Source of the DNA: Alphaproteobacteria bacterium
Lineage (GTDB): Bacteria > Pseudomonadota > Alphaproteobacteria > Rs-D84
Direction: 5' to 3'
Length of the DNA: 17,983 nucleotides
Assembly: GCA_017650505.1 (NCBI GenBank)
Contig: JAGCET010000011.1
Coordinates: 1 to 17,983 of the forward strand
In this document: one piece after another, positions 1-7,646 of the stretch
Layout of the letters: each line of letters opens with the position of its first letter
Numbering within the stretch: the first letter of the stretch is position 1
Program-made: the position numbers and the translations under genes
The notes under the pieces: generated by a model
The model's database searches: none
The model's input: only the letters and a program-made list of their open reading frames with translations
Told to the model about the DNA's origin: nothing

Positions 1-2
1 GA

Positions 3-1016
3 CGCAGCCAGGATTTAATACAACCATTGCCCGCCGGTACAACGGTTGATAAAATTGTGACTCCACCGGCAACCATCGGTGGCACACCGGGCGCACGCGA
101 TATTGTAACGGATTTAACAAACGGCGCATCGGACGGCATACCGACTTCTGGTACAGTATACACATCGGTAGGCACAAAAAATGCTAAAATAAAACAGTTG
201 AACAATCAAAACGTTGTTACATATACCGGAACAAATATTCCGGCAGATAGTGTTAGCACTGGCATTGGTGTTATAACCAGCACTCCGATTTATAGCAAAG
301 AGATGAACACGTACGAAAACGGACTGGTTCGTGCATCAACACTGAATGAAGCCGTGCAATATGCAATTGACCATGAATTGACACGAAACGATTCCGACCC
401 CCAGGGTACATTGTGGGATGTAACGGCCCTGACCGCGCCGGCACCGTTGCCCGTTACAGCAAACCTTCCAACGGTTCGTACTCTGGTGTCGCGGTGCGCC
501 AAACCTGTATCACCCACAGAAGAACAGCCTGCATATCGCAAGCGTTGCACCGAAACCCGATGGGGCCCAGATACAGCTACACCAAACGAATATTCGCATG
601 CGGGGGATTGGGGTGTCGTGTTTGGCCATGAAACCGGAATCGCGGCCGATGGCGTGACCTGCACTGGTGCAAACAGCGCAAACTGTGATAAAGAAATTCG
701 CGGAATAAGTGCATGCATATCGGAAAAACCAAATAGTAATGCATCATACGGAGAAATTGTCCCATCATCCATGTGGTCAACATTGGATACGGCATATAAT
801 TCCCATAAAAACGGCGAACCATTGGCATCGAATGCAAAACATTGTTATTGCAAACTGACCGCCCCCGCGGTGGTCGGAACAAACGGCACAGCATCACGTT
901 GGGTATATGATTATCCCAACAATGCTTGTGCCTCTGTATGTGCAGAGCGCTGCTCACTTTTGGCCGTTCGAGCACAATTTAATTACGCAATGTTCGGTGC
1001 ATATACTAATGAATAA
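3..1016 (+). CDS. Large cysteine-rich probable surface protein, 3' part only
   Basis: The reading frame is open from the left edge of the window to a TAA at 1014-1016, so about 337 C-terminal residues are visible and the true start lies outside. A TTG at 27 could be taken as a start, but the frame continues upstream without a stop and no ribosome site precedes it. The visible part begins with a Thr/Gly/Asn-rich beta-type stretch, as in stalks or passengers of surface proteins. It then becomes cysteine-rich, ending with a C-Y-C pair and a C-A-S-V-C-A-E-R-C cluster about 30 residues from the end. No transmembrane segment is seen here. I do not recognise the family. The spaced cysteines suggest disulfides and therefore export, but the signal peptide would be outside the window. 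Its cysteine-rich, low-charge style resembles the exported proteins at 2653-5749 and 14748-17873. It converges with the membrane protein at 1070. Confidence 0.8.
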   Translation, partial: RSQDLIQPLPAGTTVDKIVTPPATIGGTPGARDIVTDLTNGASDGIPTSGTVYTSVGTKNAKIKQLNNQNVVTYTGTNIPADSVSTGIGVITSTPIYSKEMNTYENGLVRASTLNEAVQYAIDHELTRNDSDPQGTLWDVTALTAPAPLPVTANLPTVRTLVSRCAKPVSPTEEQPAYRKRCTETRWGPDTATPNEYSHAGDWGVVFGHETGIAADGVTCTGANSANCDKEIRGISACISEKPNSNASYGEIVPSSMWSTLDTAYNSHKNGEPLASNAKHCYCKLTAPAVVGTNGTASRWVYDYPNNACASVCAERCSLLAVRAQFNYAMFGAYTNE

Positions 1017-1019
1017 CCT

Positions 1020-1044
1020 AGAAACCGCCATGTTGGCGGTTTCT
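1020..1044. terminator. Perfect hairpin between convergent genes
   Basis: An 11-bp perfect stem (1020-1030 with 1034-1044, core GAAACCGCCA) closes a 3-nt loop. It lies 3 bases after the stop of the left-hand gene and 25 bases beyond the stop of the minus-strand gene. No clear T-run follows on either strand, so it is not a textbook intrinsic terminator. It could stop transcription from both sides or protect 3' ends. Confidence 0.5.
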
Positions 1045-1069
1045 GGAATCAAACAACAAAATTTACTTC

Positions 1070-1831
1070 TTATAAAATCACCTGGCCGCCGATACGCGCA
1101 TTGTACGGAATTGGACCAAATGACGAACGCGGACTTACATAAATATTCCCGGTTACTGTAAATGGCCCACAAAATTGCAAGATGTTCACATCACGCAGGA
1201 ACAAACTGCCATCTATTACTATATTGCACGGCAAAACATATTTGCGCATACGTTGCAGGTATAAATTCCCACGAATACGCGCACCATTCTTTAACACACG
1301 CGCTTCGCCACGGGTTTCAATTACCACATCACCATAGATATTGCCATCACCTTGGGGCCGAATGGCGGGATTATTCGATTCGGTTGCCGGCACAACATTT
1401 ACGGTCGCAACCATATTACCGGTCTTGGCATCACGACGCACCGGCAAAGGAACGTTTTTCGCCCTGTTTGCATCGTATTTCGTTGCAACAACTTCGACAT
1501 TTTTTGCCGGACCAACGGCAACCGTTTTACGATGACAGCAATTCACAACATCCAAAATCAACATAGAGAACAATATAATAATAGCCAATAACAACGTCAA
1601 ATTTATCAATCCAACCAAATTTATTCCGCAAATCCATTCCCAAATCCACGAACATACAGCACAAATCACATCCCAAACCCAACGCAATGCGCGTCCAATC
1701 ATACGAAACGGCCACAACAACACACGTTTCAATTTGCCCTCATTCTTGCGAATGCGCTTATCCGCCGCCGCAAAATCTTTTTTGCGTTGAATACGTTTCG
1801 CGGCAAGTTTCATTTTTAATTTACTAAACAT
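1070..1831 (-). CDS. Membrane-anchored protein with bactofilin-like beta-helix rungs
   Basis: A 253-aa protein starting at ATG 1829-1831, preceded by AAAAGGT about 5 nt upstream. Residues 1-50 are very basic (many K/R), followed by a Trp-rich stretch (about 46-69) and one strong transmembrane helix (about 71-97). The basic N-terminus is therefore expected in the cytoplasm and the C-terminal domain outside or in the periplasm. Residues about 162-253 form five short rungs with a period near 20-22 residues and the pattern I-x-G-x-[LIV]-x-[LV] (for example N-I-Y-G-D-V-V-I, R-I-R-G-N-L-Y-L, V-I-D-G-S-L-F-L, V-T-G-N-I-Y-V, R-I-G-G-Q-V-I-L). Such repeats are typical of parallel beta-helices, including bactofilin-type polymer-forming proteins. 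The family is an inference from the repeat pattern; envelope scaffolding is a guess. It is driven alone by a near-consensus promoter at 1862-1889. Confidence 0.85.
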   Translation of the reverse strand: MFSKLKMKLAAKRIQRKKDFAAADKRIRKNEGKLKRVLLWPFRMIGRALRWVWDVICAVCSWIWEWICGINLVGLINLTLLLAIIILFSMLILDVVNCCHRKTVAVGPAKNVEVVATKYDANRAKNVPLPVRRDAKTGNMVATVNVVPATESNNPAIRPQGDGNIYGDVVIETRGEARVLKNGARIRGNLYLQRMRKYVLPCNIVIDGSLFLRDVNILQFCGPFTVTGNIYVSPRSSFGPIPYNARIGGQVIL

Positions 1832-1861
1832 TTTTTACCTTTTTGGTTATTTTATACGGAA

Positions 1862-1889
1862 ATAATACCCTAAAAAAAACTTTTGTCAA
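1862..1889 (-). promoter_or_regulatory. Sigma-70-type promoter for the beta-helix membrane protein
   Basis: On the minus strand TTGACA (1884-1889) and TATTAT (1862-1867) are separated by 16 nt, with the start codon 30 nt beyond the -10. The -35 is perfect and the -10 has five of six consensus bases, the best match in the window. The divergent lipoprotein gene shares this 105-bp intergenic region, but I see no comparable plus-strand promoter in it. Confidence 0.75.
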
Positions 1890-1936
1890 GTATTTTGTTG
1901 TTAAAATATTTTCGCTTTTGGTGTACCATATAAAAT

Positions 1937-2656
1937 ATGAGATTTATATTTATTGGGCTTTTACTGGGCGCATGTGCAACAACTTGGAATCCGGCCCCGG
2001 GGTTTAAGTATGTTCCGATAAGTGCCGGCGAATATGAAATTGCAACATATCAAAAAATAACAAATAAAACCGACACAATTCATATATATATCGAAGGCGA
2101 CGGCCACGCATTTGACGCGCATGGCGCCCCTACGGCCGACCCGACACCGCACGGCACGATGGTTCGCGATTTAGCCATGCGCGATGGTGCCACGAACGTC
2201 GCCTATGTCGCCCGACCGTGCCAATTCATAATGTCCCCAAAATGTTCCGAATCAGATTGGACCGATGGCCGATTTTCCAAAAAAATTATAAACACAATGT
2301 CCAAAGCAATAAAAAAAGTCGCGGGGAATCGACCGATTATTCTGATTGGCTATTCGGGTGGCGCAATGATTTCCGGCCTTGTCATCGAACAAAATCCCGC
2401 CATGCCCGTCAAAGAATGGATTACAATCGCCGGTGTTCTAAATCACCACGAATGGACACGGCATTTTGGCGATGCACCACTGACCAAATCACAAGACCTG
2501 CAACAAATGCCAAACGTTCCGGCACGACATTTCATTGGAATGCGCGACCGCATTGTTCCCCCAGAATTGACACGCGCGACAATCGGCGACACCGGACAAA
2601 TTATTGAAATTCCAGACACCGGCCACAGCGATTTTACAAACATGGATTTATTTTAA
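1937..2656 (+). CDS. Probable lipoprotein of the alpha/beta-hydrolase fold
   Basis: A 239-aa protein beginning with a short hydrophobic signal ending in a lipobox (L-L-G-A-C, Cys13), so it should be acylated and attached to a membrane facing the periplasm. Residues 137-141 are G-Y-S-G-G, the nucleophile elbow of serine hydrolases (Ser140), preceded by the hydrophobic strand P-I-I-L-I. The likely acid and base are Asp204 (M-R-D-R-I-V-P) and His230 (T-G-H-S-D-F), in the expected order and spacing. A loop with E-G-D-G-H-A-F (about 53-59) may shape the oxyanion side. Substrate is unknown: an esterase, thioesterase or peptidase cannot be told apart here. Nothing obviously links it to the neighbouring genes. 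Its stop codon overlaps by three bases the stop of the convergent gene at 2653. The ribosome site is weak. Confidence 0.88.
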   Translation: MRFIFIGLLLGACATTWNPAPGFKYVPISAGEYEIATYQKITNKTDTIHIYIEGDGHAFDAHGAPTADPTPHGTMVRDLAMRDGATNVAYVARPCQFIMSPKCSESDWTDGRFSKKIINTMSKAIKKVAGNRPIILIGYSGGAMISGLVIEQNPAMPVKEWITIAGVLNHHEWTRHFGDAPLTKSQDLQQMPNVPARHFIGMRDRIVPPELTRATIGDTGQIIEIPDTGHSDFTNMDLF

Positions 2657-3351
2657 TTATCAAAATGCACCGCACGTCGTGACGATGCCGATGACACCAT
2701 CGCATTGAACCGATTCGACGCCATCGCCGCGGTCATTCCATCACCACCCGGCGTATAGTTCGCACCATTTAACCGAATCAGTGTTGCAAGCTCGCCATCA
2801 CATTGAACCACATATTCGGTCGGGCTGTAACATTGACCATAGCATTGACCATTCAACGTCGCGACACATCCTTGGTCGGCCAAATCCTGACACTTTGGTT
2901 GATTTCCATTGGTAAAATGCCCATTCGACAATTCTGTGACCTCTGGTGCCAAATCGATATTACTGCACCAAACACGAACATACCTGCCATCAACCGACAC
3001 CATCGTATTATTATTCATGGTTTTGCGCACCCCATAGCAATCCCCATTCAAAACAAAAGTATCGTAATCGGTGCTTATACCCACACTGCCCAAAACATCG
3101 GCACGTTCCATTAAAACCGGGGCATCACCAACCGGATCCAACGCATCCCCACAAATATATTTTTTCCCACGACATTTCCCGGACACATCCCATTCTTCCA
3201 TATCAACCCCAACGGTCACCCCGGACCAACACGGGGTATTATCAACCTGGCACACGGTGCCACCGTTCATGACATGTTCCCACCAATCAACCGAAGCAAA
3301 TGCCGCGGTTGATACAATTCCAAACAACATCCAAGAAAAAAACTTCAACAT
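2653..3351 (-). CDS. Secreted cysteine-rich protein of unknown function
   Basis: A 232-aa protein. The frame is open further upstream to 3594, but the start at ATG 3349-3351 is chosen because AAAGGTGG sits about 9 nt upstream and a clean signal peptide follows at once (M-L-K-F-F-S-W-M-L-F, cleavage likely after A-F-A at about 19). The mature part carries many cysteines, often in short pairs (for example G-Q-C-Y-G-Q-C-Y near the end), consistent with disulfides in the periplasm or outside the cell. No enzyme motif is seen. It lies 61 nt downstream of the 778-aa cysteine-rich protein in the same direction and is probably co-transcribed with it, so the two may act together. The C-terminal 25 residues are Ser/Arg-rich (S-S-A-S-S-R-R-A). 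I do not recognise a family. Confidence 0.82.
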   Translation of the reverse strand: MLKFFSWMLFGIVSTAAFASVDWWEHVMNGGTVCQVDNTPCWSGVTVGVDMEEWDVSGKCRGKKYICGDALDPVGDAPVLMERADVLGSVGISTDYDTFVLNGDCYGVRKTMNNNTMVSVDGRYVRVWCSNIDLAPEVTELSNGHFTNGNQPKCQDLADQGCVATLNGQCYGQCYSPTEYVVQCDGELATLIRLNGANYTPGGDGMTAAMASNRFNAMVSSASSRRAVHFDN

Positions 3352-3412
3352 TTTCACATTCCCACCTTTATCTAATTTTACCATTTTTTCACACCGTATG
3401 CAAGTGCGGTTA

Positions 3413-5749
3413 TTACCCACCCTGTGTTTCTTCTTCCGCCGAATCGGCCGCAGTCTTTTTACGACACATGCCCCAATTTTTATCCGCATTTGTCGTATTA
3501 TAGAAATCGGTGTGTACATCCGTGCCATCCGACACCGTAGACCATACACCATCTTGGCGTTCACATTCTGCGGCCAAAACGCGCGCCATATCAACCTTGA
3601 TAGAATCCATTACCACATTCACATCACCCAAGACCTCTATCGAAATAACCTTACTTGTTGCCACCTCGGACGGCCGCATACAATACTGCAACGCGTACGC
3701 AACCATTTTCTGGTACAAACTGCCAACATAATTTTCGGCGGCACAACCGGTGCTATTGGTATTTTCTGGCATTCTATAACATTTGCCACTTCTCAATTGA
3801 TAGCCAGAATTACAACTAATATACTCACGATTCGCGGGGCACGCATACAGCCCTATTCTGGCGTTATCGCTTTGCGCCGTGGCCCAATTTTCCCAAAGCT
3901 GGCTTCCACCACTATTCACCGGCCAATAATCCGCATCATCTGGCGATATCCAATTTTGCACCGACACATCGACAACATCTTGACAATCCGGATCACGCGC
4001 AGCCAACATATCGCCCGGCATATAAACACGGCAACCATACGGATAATCATGCAAAGTATCCGTCGATGGCACACGACACAATTTTTGGGCATACTCTTGC
4101 AGTGTGGCAAGACAGTTCTGTGAAATCTTTTGATTTGTAATATCATGCATTTCCGAAACCAACAGCGCCAGCCCATTTGAACCCCCGCCATACAAATTGC
4201 TGCATGCCGCAAGTTTTTCTGTGCACATTTCTTCGGATAATTCCAACCGGTCGCCAAGCAACCTTTGTTCTTCTATATTACTATAGTCACGCAATTGTTT
4301 TGTCTTTTCGTCATAGCATTTGTTTACAACATCCATACACTCGTTTTTAACCTGACGAATTTTTGCCTGTTGGCCTTGGTATATTTCGGTTATCGCCTGG
4401 CGCAAGAATTCATCCCACACACTGTCCGCAATATCGCGACACGTTTCCAGTGTGTTTTTTGCGAATTCTTTTTTACGATTTAATTCCATAATCAATTTAG
4501 TATTTGTCCGATTGGTTAAAACATCGCCACTTAACGAAACCTGATTTTCCAATTCATAAAATTTCGCACTGTATATCGGCATTCCATTTGCACGCGTCAA
4601 ATACATTCCGGTCAAATCCAAACAGTGTACAAAATCCGTCCCACATGCCGTATCCATGGTCAGGTCGGCACGCACACCGGCCACACATTCGTTTATCGCC
4701 GTAGAATTATGCGCATCGTAATTTTCCAACCGTGCGGTTGTCATCTCGCGATTAGTTTCACGGATGGACGCATTTGCATCCGTCGCCTGTTTATCCAACG
4801 CCGCCAATATTGTCGCGCAATCATTTTCAATATATATCCCATACGCAGACACAATCATATTCAGCACACTTTTCGATGGACATTGTGGCGACACCAATTC
4901 TGCACACTGAGAATGCACCGCATTATACAATGCTTCACCCGTAAGGTTGGCAATATTTGACCCCGATATTAAATCGGTCGTATTCCAAATTTGTTTGATA
5001 TCACCCGCAATATCCAATTGACCGCCGGTTGACATTGCATTCTTGCGCGTATTGGACAACACATCACTTATTGCGGTCAGTTTTTGCATAGATGCCGAAG
5101 TGTCTCGTTTTTTCGCCAACTTCATTTCGCCTTCACTCGCGTTCAGCATCGCCTTAACCTCGGCCGGAGTTTTTAAAATAGATGCGATATTCAAATCTTT
5201 GAAATCCTGTAATTGCCACGATACGTTTCCCAATGCACGCTCTCGCGATTTGACCGCATCCAATTTCGAAGAACATGCACACCGCCGATACTTTTCATCA
5301 ACCGACGCACAGAACTGGTCCATACATGCAAAATACGCATCCTGGCATTCAACATATTCAGAATTAAAGGTATTTGTTGCGACATTTGTCGTCGCCGCAC
5401 GGGCCGTTGTCTTACCTGTCGCGGCACGCGACGGACGCGCCGAATAAGTGGCCGCAGTTATCACGGCGCCACGTGGCGTTGTGGCACTGCGCCCCGCGCG
5501 CACCTTTACACGTGTCGCACCCGACGCCGTGCGCGCACGAACCGCATCTGATTCACGTTGGTTGGTTGTTGCACTGCGCGACGACACACTACGTGCCGCC
5601 CCACCGACCGCACTGCGCGATGACACGTTTCCACCATCACGATTCGCAACCATTGCACTGCGCGACACCGCGTCCGGCCCACGCACCGCGGCCAACGCAG
5701 AACCCGCGCATAACGCGCACATTAAAAAATAATTTATAACCTTTCCCAT
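3413..5749 (-). CDS. Large secreted cysteine-rich protein with basic Ser/Arg/Ala repeat region
   Basis: A 778-aa protein. The start at ATG 5747-5749 is chosen because a signal peptide follows (M-G-K-V-I-N-Y-F-L-M-C-A-L, cleavage likely after A-L-A-A near residue 20); a TTG at 5812 would add 21 residues with no better ribosome site. Residues about 23-127 are a low-complexity basic stretch rich in R, S, A and T, with the recurring tetrapeptide S-R-S-A, probably disordered. A large domain then starts with clustered cysteines (C-Q-D-A-Y-F-A-C-M-D-Q-F-C, about 135-147) and has cysteine pairs throughout, plus a charged helical stretch in its middle that may be coiled coil. The last 20 residues are acidic and charged. 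No known enzyme motif is seen. The protein is presumably exported and disulfide-bonded, either a structural envelope component or part of a surface apparatus. The 232-aa secreted protein follows in the same transcription unit. Confidence 0.85.
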   Translation of the reverse strand: MGKVINYFLMCALCAGSALAAVRGPDAVSRSAMVANRDGGNVSSRSAVGGAARSVSSRSATTNQRESDAVRARTASGATRVKVRAGRSATTPRGAVITAATYSARPSRAATGKTTARAATTNVATNTFNSEYVECQDAYFACMDQFCASVDEKYRRCACSSKLDAVKSRERALGNVSWQLQDFKDLNIASILKTPAEVKAMLNASEGEMKLAKKRDTSASMQKLTAISDVLSNTRKNAMSTGGQLDIAGDIKQIWNTTDLISGSNIANLTGEALYNAVHSQCAELVSPQCPSKSVLNMIVSAYGIYIENDCATILAALDKQATDANASIRETNREMTTARLENYDAHNSTAINECVAGVRADLTMDTACGTDFVHCLDLTGMYLTRANGMPIYSAKFYELENQVSLSGDVLTNRTNTKLIMELNRKKEFAKNTLETCRDIADSVWDEFLRQAITEIYQGQQAKIRQVKNECMDVVNKCYDEKTKQLRDYSNIEEQRLLGDRLELSEEMCTEKLAACSNLYGGGSNGLALLVSEMHDITNQKISQNCLATLQEYAQKLCRVPSTDTLHDYPYGCRVYMPGDMLAARDPDCQDVVDVSVQNWISPDDADYWPVNSGGSQLWENWATAQSDNARIGLYACPANREYISCNSGYQLRSGKCYRMPENTNSTGCAAENYVGSLYQKMVAYALQYCMRPSEVATSKVISIEVLGDVNVVMDSIKVDMARVLAAECERQDGVWSTVSDGTDVHTDFYNTTNADKNWGMCRKKTAADSAEEETQGG
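5369..5683 (-). repeat. Degenerate S-R-S-A repeat tract coding the basic region of the 778-aa protein
   Basis: The 11-base unit GCACTGCGCGA (plus-strand reading) occurs exactly at 5571-5581, 5610-5620 and 5655-5665, each encoding S-R-S-A on the minus strand. Looser copies occur nearby (G-R-S-A, S-R-A-A, A-R-A-A). GC content is visibly higher than in the rest of the gene. The tract lies just after the signal peptide. Confidence 0.7.
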
Positions 5750-5770
5750 CTTTATGATTTTAAGGGTACC

Positions 5771-5804
5771 AAAAAAATAAAATGCACCGCAAGCGCAAAG
5801 TGCA
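5771..5804 (-). terminator. Possible intrinsic terminator after the pgk/thyX unit
   Basis: On the minus strand TGCAC (5800-5804) pairs with GTGCA (5783-5787) around a 12-nt loop, followed at once by TTTTATTTTTTT (5771-5782). The stem is only 5 bp, so this is a weak call. Its position, 20 nt after the stop of the gene at 5824, fits. Confidence 0.4.
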
Positions 5805-5805
5805 A
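5777..5805 (-). promoter_or_regulatory. Weak promoter candidate for the secreted cysteine-rich pair
   Basis: Minus-strand TTGCAC (5800-5805) and TTTTAT (5777-5782) are separated by 17 nt and lie 27 nt before the start codon. The match is moderate, and it overlaps the possible terminator, so one of the two calls may be wrong. Confidence 0.3.
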
Positions 5806-5823
5806 AAAACAATAAAAATTATA

Positions 5824-6234
5824 CTATTGCGTACGTGAAAAATCACCTATTTTGGTTTTACGAATTTTATCCCACACTTGTCCCACCACCCCAACCCGAA
5901 CCCCAAGGTATAAATTAGTATCACAATTCAGTTTAAATTCATGACATAATGCCGGCAAAAAATCATGAACAATCATCGCACCCGCCGGGGTTATTTCCCA
6001 AACCGCGCCCGGTGTCATATCATAACCCTGATACACACAAACTTCGCCGTCCATAAAATAACCACGCGGAATTATTTCCATAAATCGTGGCACATCAGAC
6101 GGCGCAACACCCAAATTACTAAACATCTGATTATGTGAAATATCACACCCAACCGATGACACAATCAATTCACGCCCCGGCCACATTATAAATGCGCGCC
6201 GGTTCGTGTGAAATTTTTCTGATTGTCCGGCCAT
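5824..6234 (-). CDS. Small conserved-looking protein translationally coupled to thyX, unknown function
   Basis: A 136-aa soluble protein. Its ATG (6232-6234) overlaps the thyX stop in a TAATG junction, so it is very likely translated by coupling with thyX and belongs to the same transcript. There is no signal peptide or transmembrane helix. Visible features are a central acidic/aromatic part (G-Y-F-M-D-G-E-V-C-V-Y-Q-G-Y-D-M), a short hydrophobic part (G-A-M-I-V-H-D-F-L-P) and two cysteines near the C-terminal third (L-C-H-E-F-K-L-N-C). The overall pattern suggests a compact mixed alpha/beta fold. I do not recognise the family. Position suggests a role connected with nucleotide metabolism, but that is only context. 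An internal ATG at codon 17 (M-W-P-G-R-E) could be an alternative start. Confidence 0.78.
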   Translation of the reverse strand: MAGQSEKFHTNRRAFIMWPGRELIVSSVGCDISHNQMFSNLGVAPSDVPRFMEIIPRGYFMDGEVCVYQGYDMTPGAVWEITPAGAMIVHDFLPALCHEFKLNCDTNLYLGVRVGVVGQVWDKIRKTKIGDFSRTQ

Positions 6235-7619
6235 TAAATTTGACGCTGTTTGAAATAGCCATTTATTTTGTCGGCAACAATATCACGCCCACAACACCGC
6301 GGACCTTCGGGGCATTTGCCCATAGACAAACACGGCGGCGTCAGGTATTTCATCAATTTTGCATTTGTTCCGATACATTGTCCCAAATCACGACGCAGAT
6401 CACACGATATGTGATATATTGCCTCTTGCGCACACCAACATGTACGTTTGCCTTGCTCGTGCATCAGTGCGTTCAGATTCGCGTGTTTACTGTATTCCAC
6501 CATCGCACCATACGGCGCCACAGACAACAACATACTGCGCGAAATATCATCATTATCACGCAATGCATAATACGACTTCATAAATTTATCGGCGTCTTTT
6601 TTCAATCCGGCCTTGACCAATAACGGTGGCAGGTAAAAATACCCGGTAAAGTACGGCTGTGAACGTTGAATACTGCGATGCCGTTGATCTTGGCCCATTG
6701 TTGCCCCGGCATCAACGTGAATCTTGCTGTCCACGTACATCAGTGAATTATTCATATAGTGCGGATCAAATTGTAACGTATCAACGGTATCTAATGCCTT
6801 GTTTTCCACAAACCACTTATCACTATATTTATAATCCAACAGTTTAAATTCTGGTTTTTTCTTTATACCGCGGTATTCTTTCGCAAATTGTGGCGACCAA
6901 TCATTCACCCACGGACGCGCATATGTATCAAACATATACGCAATATCCGGATTGTTTACCGGCGACGTTACAATGGCGGCCATTTTGGCCACAACATCCC
7001 ACATAAATGGATTCCACGCCGTGCGATAAAATGACGTCAAAGATGCAAGGTCAATCGTATAATCCAACGCGGTTGGTGCAATCATAGAAACGAACATACG
7101 CAATTGTTCCTGGGCAAATTTTGGTGCGTTTGATTCAACATATTTTTCGGATGCACGTGGCCGTTCACGATGAATGGCGTCGCGCGCGGTTTCCGTAACG
7201 CGCCCTATATTTTTTGCATACGTATCCAAACCCATTTCAACAAAATCGCATACATTGTGTATGTCGGCCGCTTTATCATACGGGTAATAAGTTTCCAACA
7301 TATTCCTTATTTCATCCATATCGGGGTTATCATACATTTTTGAAAAACGACCCGAACGTTGGTCTGTATCATAGAAAGGCGCGGTCAGGTGCAATCCAAA
7401 AACGCAACTTGACACCGGAATACCATCGATATTGAATGTAAAATAATTATGTTCCAACGTGGAATGATGACCGGTCTTAAACAGACGATTTTTAACATCG
7501 ATTGTGTCGCCCAACTTTGGCACATCCGCACTATAACACGTCCGCGCCGCATGGGATGCCAAAACCGTTGGCCCAACATTTGTTTCTGCAATTTGTTTTA
7601 CCCTAATAATATCACTCAT
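6234..7619 (-). CDS. thyX: Flavin-dependent thymidylate synthase, long tandem-domain form
   Basis: ThyX makes dTMP from dUMP using methylene-tetrahydrofolate, FAD and NADPH, replacing ThyA. This protein has 461 residues, about twice the usual 220-260, and reads as two ThyX-like halves. The first half has H-S-T-L-E-H-N-Y-F-T-F (52-62) and Q-R-S-G-R-F (86-91), matching the usual LEH...FTF and NxxSxRY elements, but A-P-F replaces the expected R-H-R. The second half has Q-R-H-R-S-I-Q-R-S-Q (about 312-321), the clear signature, slightly shortened against R-H-R-x7-S. The tail (394-443) holds eight cysteines, ending C-P-E-G-P-R-C-C. The start at 7617-7619 is chosen for its GAAAGGAAA ribosome site; the frame extends 15 codons further without support. 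From memory, chlamydial ThyX is also long, so this may be a known two-domain subtype. It is followed by a coupled small gene and lies 70 nt after pgk. Confidence 0.9.
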   Translation of the reverse strand: MSDIIRVKQIAETNVGPTVLASHAARTCYSADVPKLGDTIDVKNRLFKTGHHSTLEHNYFTFNIDGIPVSSCVFGLHLTAPFYDTDQRSGRFSKMYDNPDMDEIRNMLETYYPYDKAADIHNVCDFVEMGLDTYAKNIGRVTETARDAIHRERPRASEKYVESNAPKFAQEQLRMFVSMIAPTALDYTIDLASLTSFYRTAWNPFMWDVVAKMAAIVTSPVNNPDIAYMFDTYARPWVNDWSPQFAKEYRGIKKKPEFKLLDYKYSDKWFVENKALDTVDTLQFDPHYMNNSLMYVDSKIHVDAGATMGQDQRHRSIQRSQPYFTGYFYLPPLLVKAGLKKDADKFMKSYYALRDNDDISRSMLLSVAPYGAMVEYSKHANLNALMHEQGKRTCWCAQEAIYHISCDLRRDLGQCIGTNAKLMKYLTPPCLSMGKCPEGPRCCGRDIVADKINGYFKQRQI

Positions 7620-7646
7620 TGTGTTTCCTTTCGTTTTTACACTGCC

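Noticed and set aside
1883..1907. Plus-strand promoter for the lipoprotein (TTGTCA and TAAAAT)
   Set aside because: The spacing is only 13 nt; TTGTCA overlaps the better minus-strand -35 on the other strand.
3352..3594. Extension of the 232-aa secreted protein upstream to 3594
   Set aside because: It would overlap the end of the 778-aa gene and hide the signal peptide; the ribosome site is just before 3351.
3071..4123. Plus-strand open frame of 350 codons opposite the cysteine-rich exported genes
   Set aside because: It spans the ends of two well-supported minus-strand genes and their gap, has no ribosome site, and its protein is a low-complexity mix of Thr, Ile, His and Arg typical of an antisense shadow.
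5213..5739. Several plus-strand open frames over the S-R-S-A tract
   Set aside because: They arise from the GC-biased repeat in the opposite gene; the products are Arg/His/Thr-rich with no start signal.
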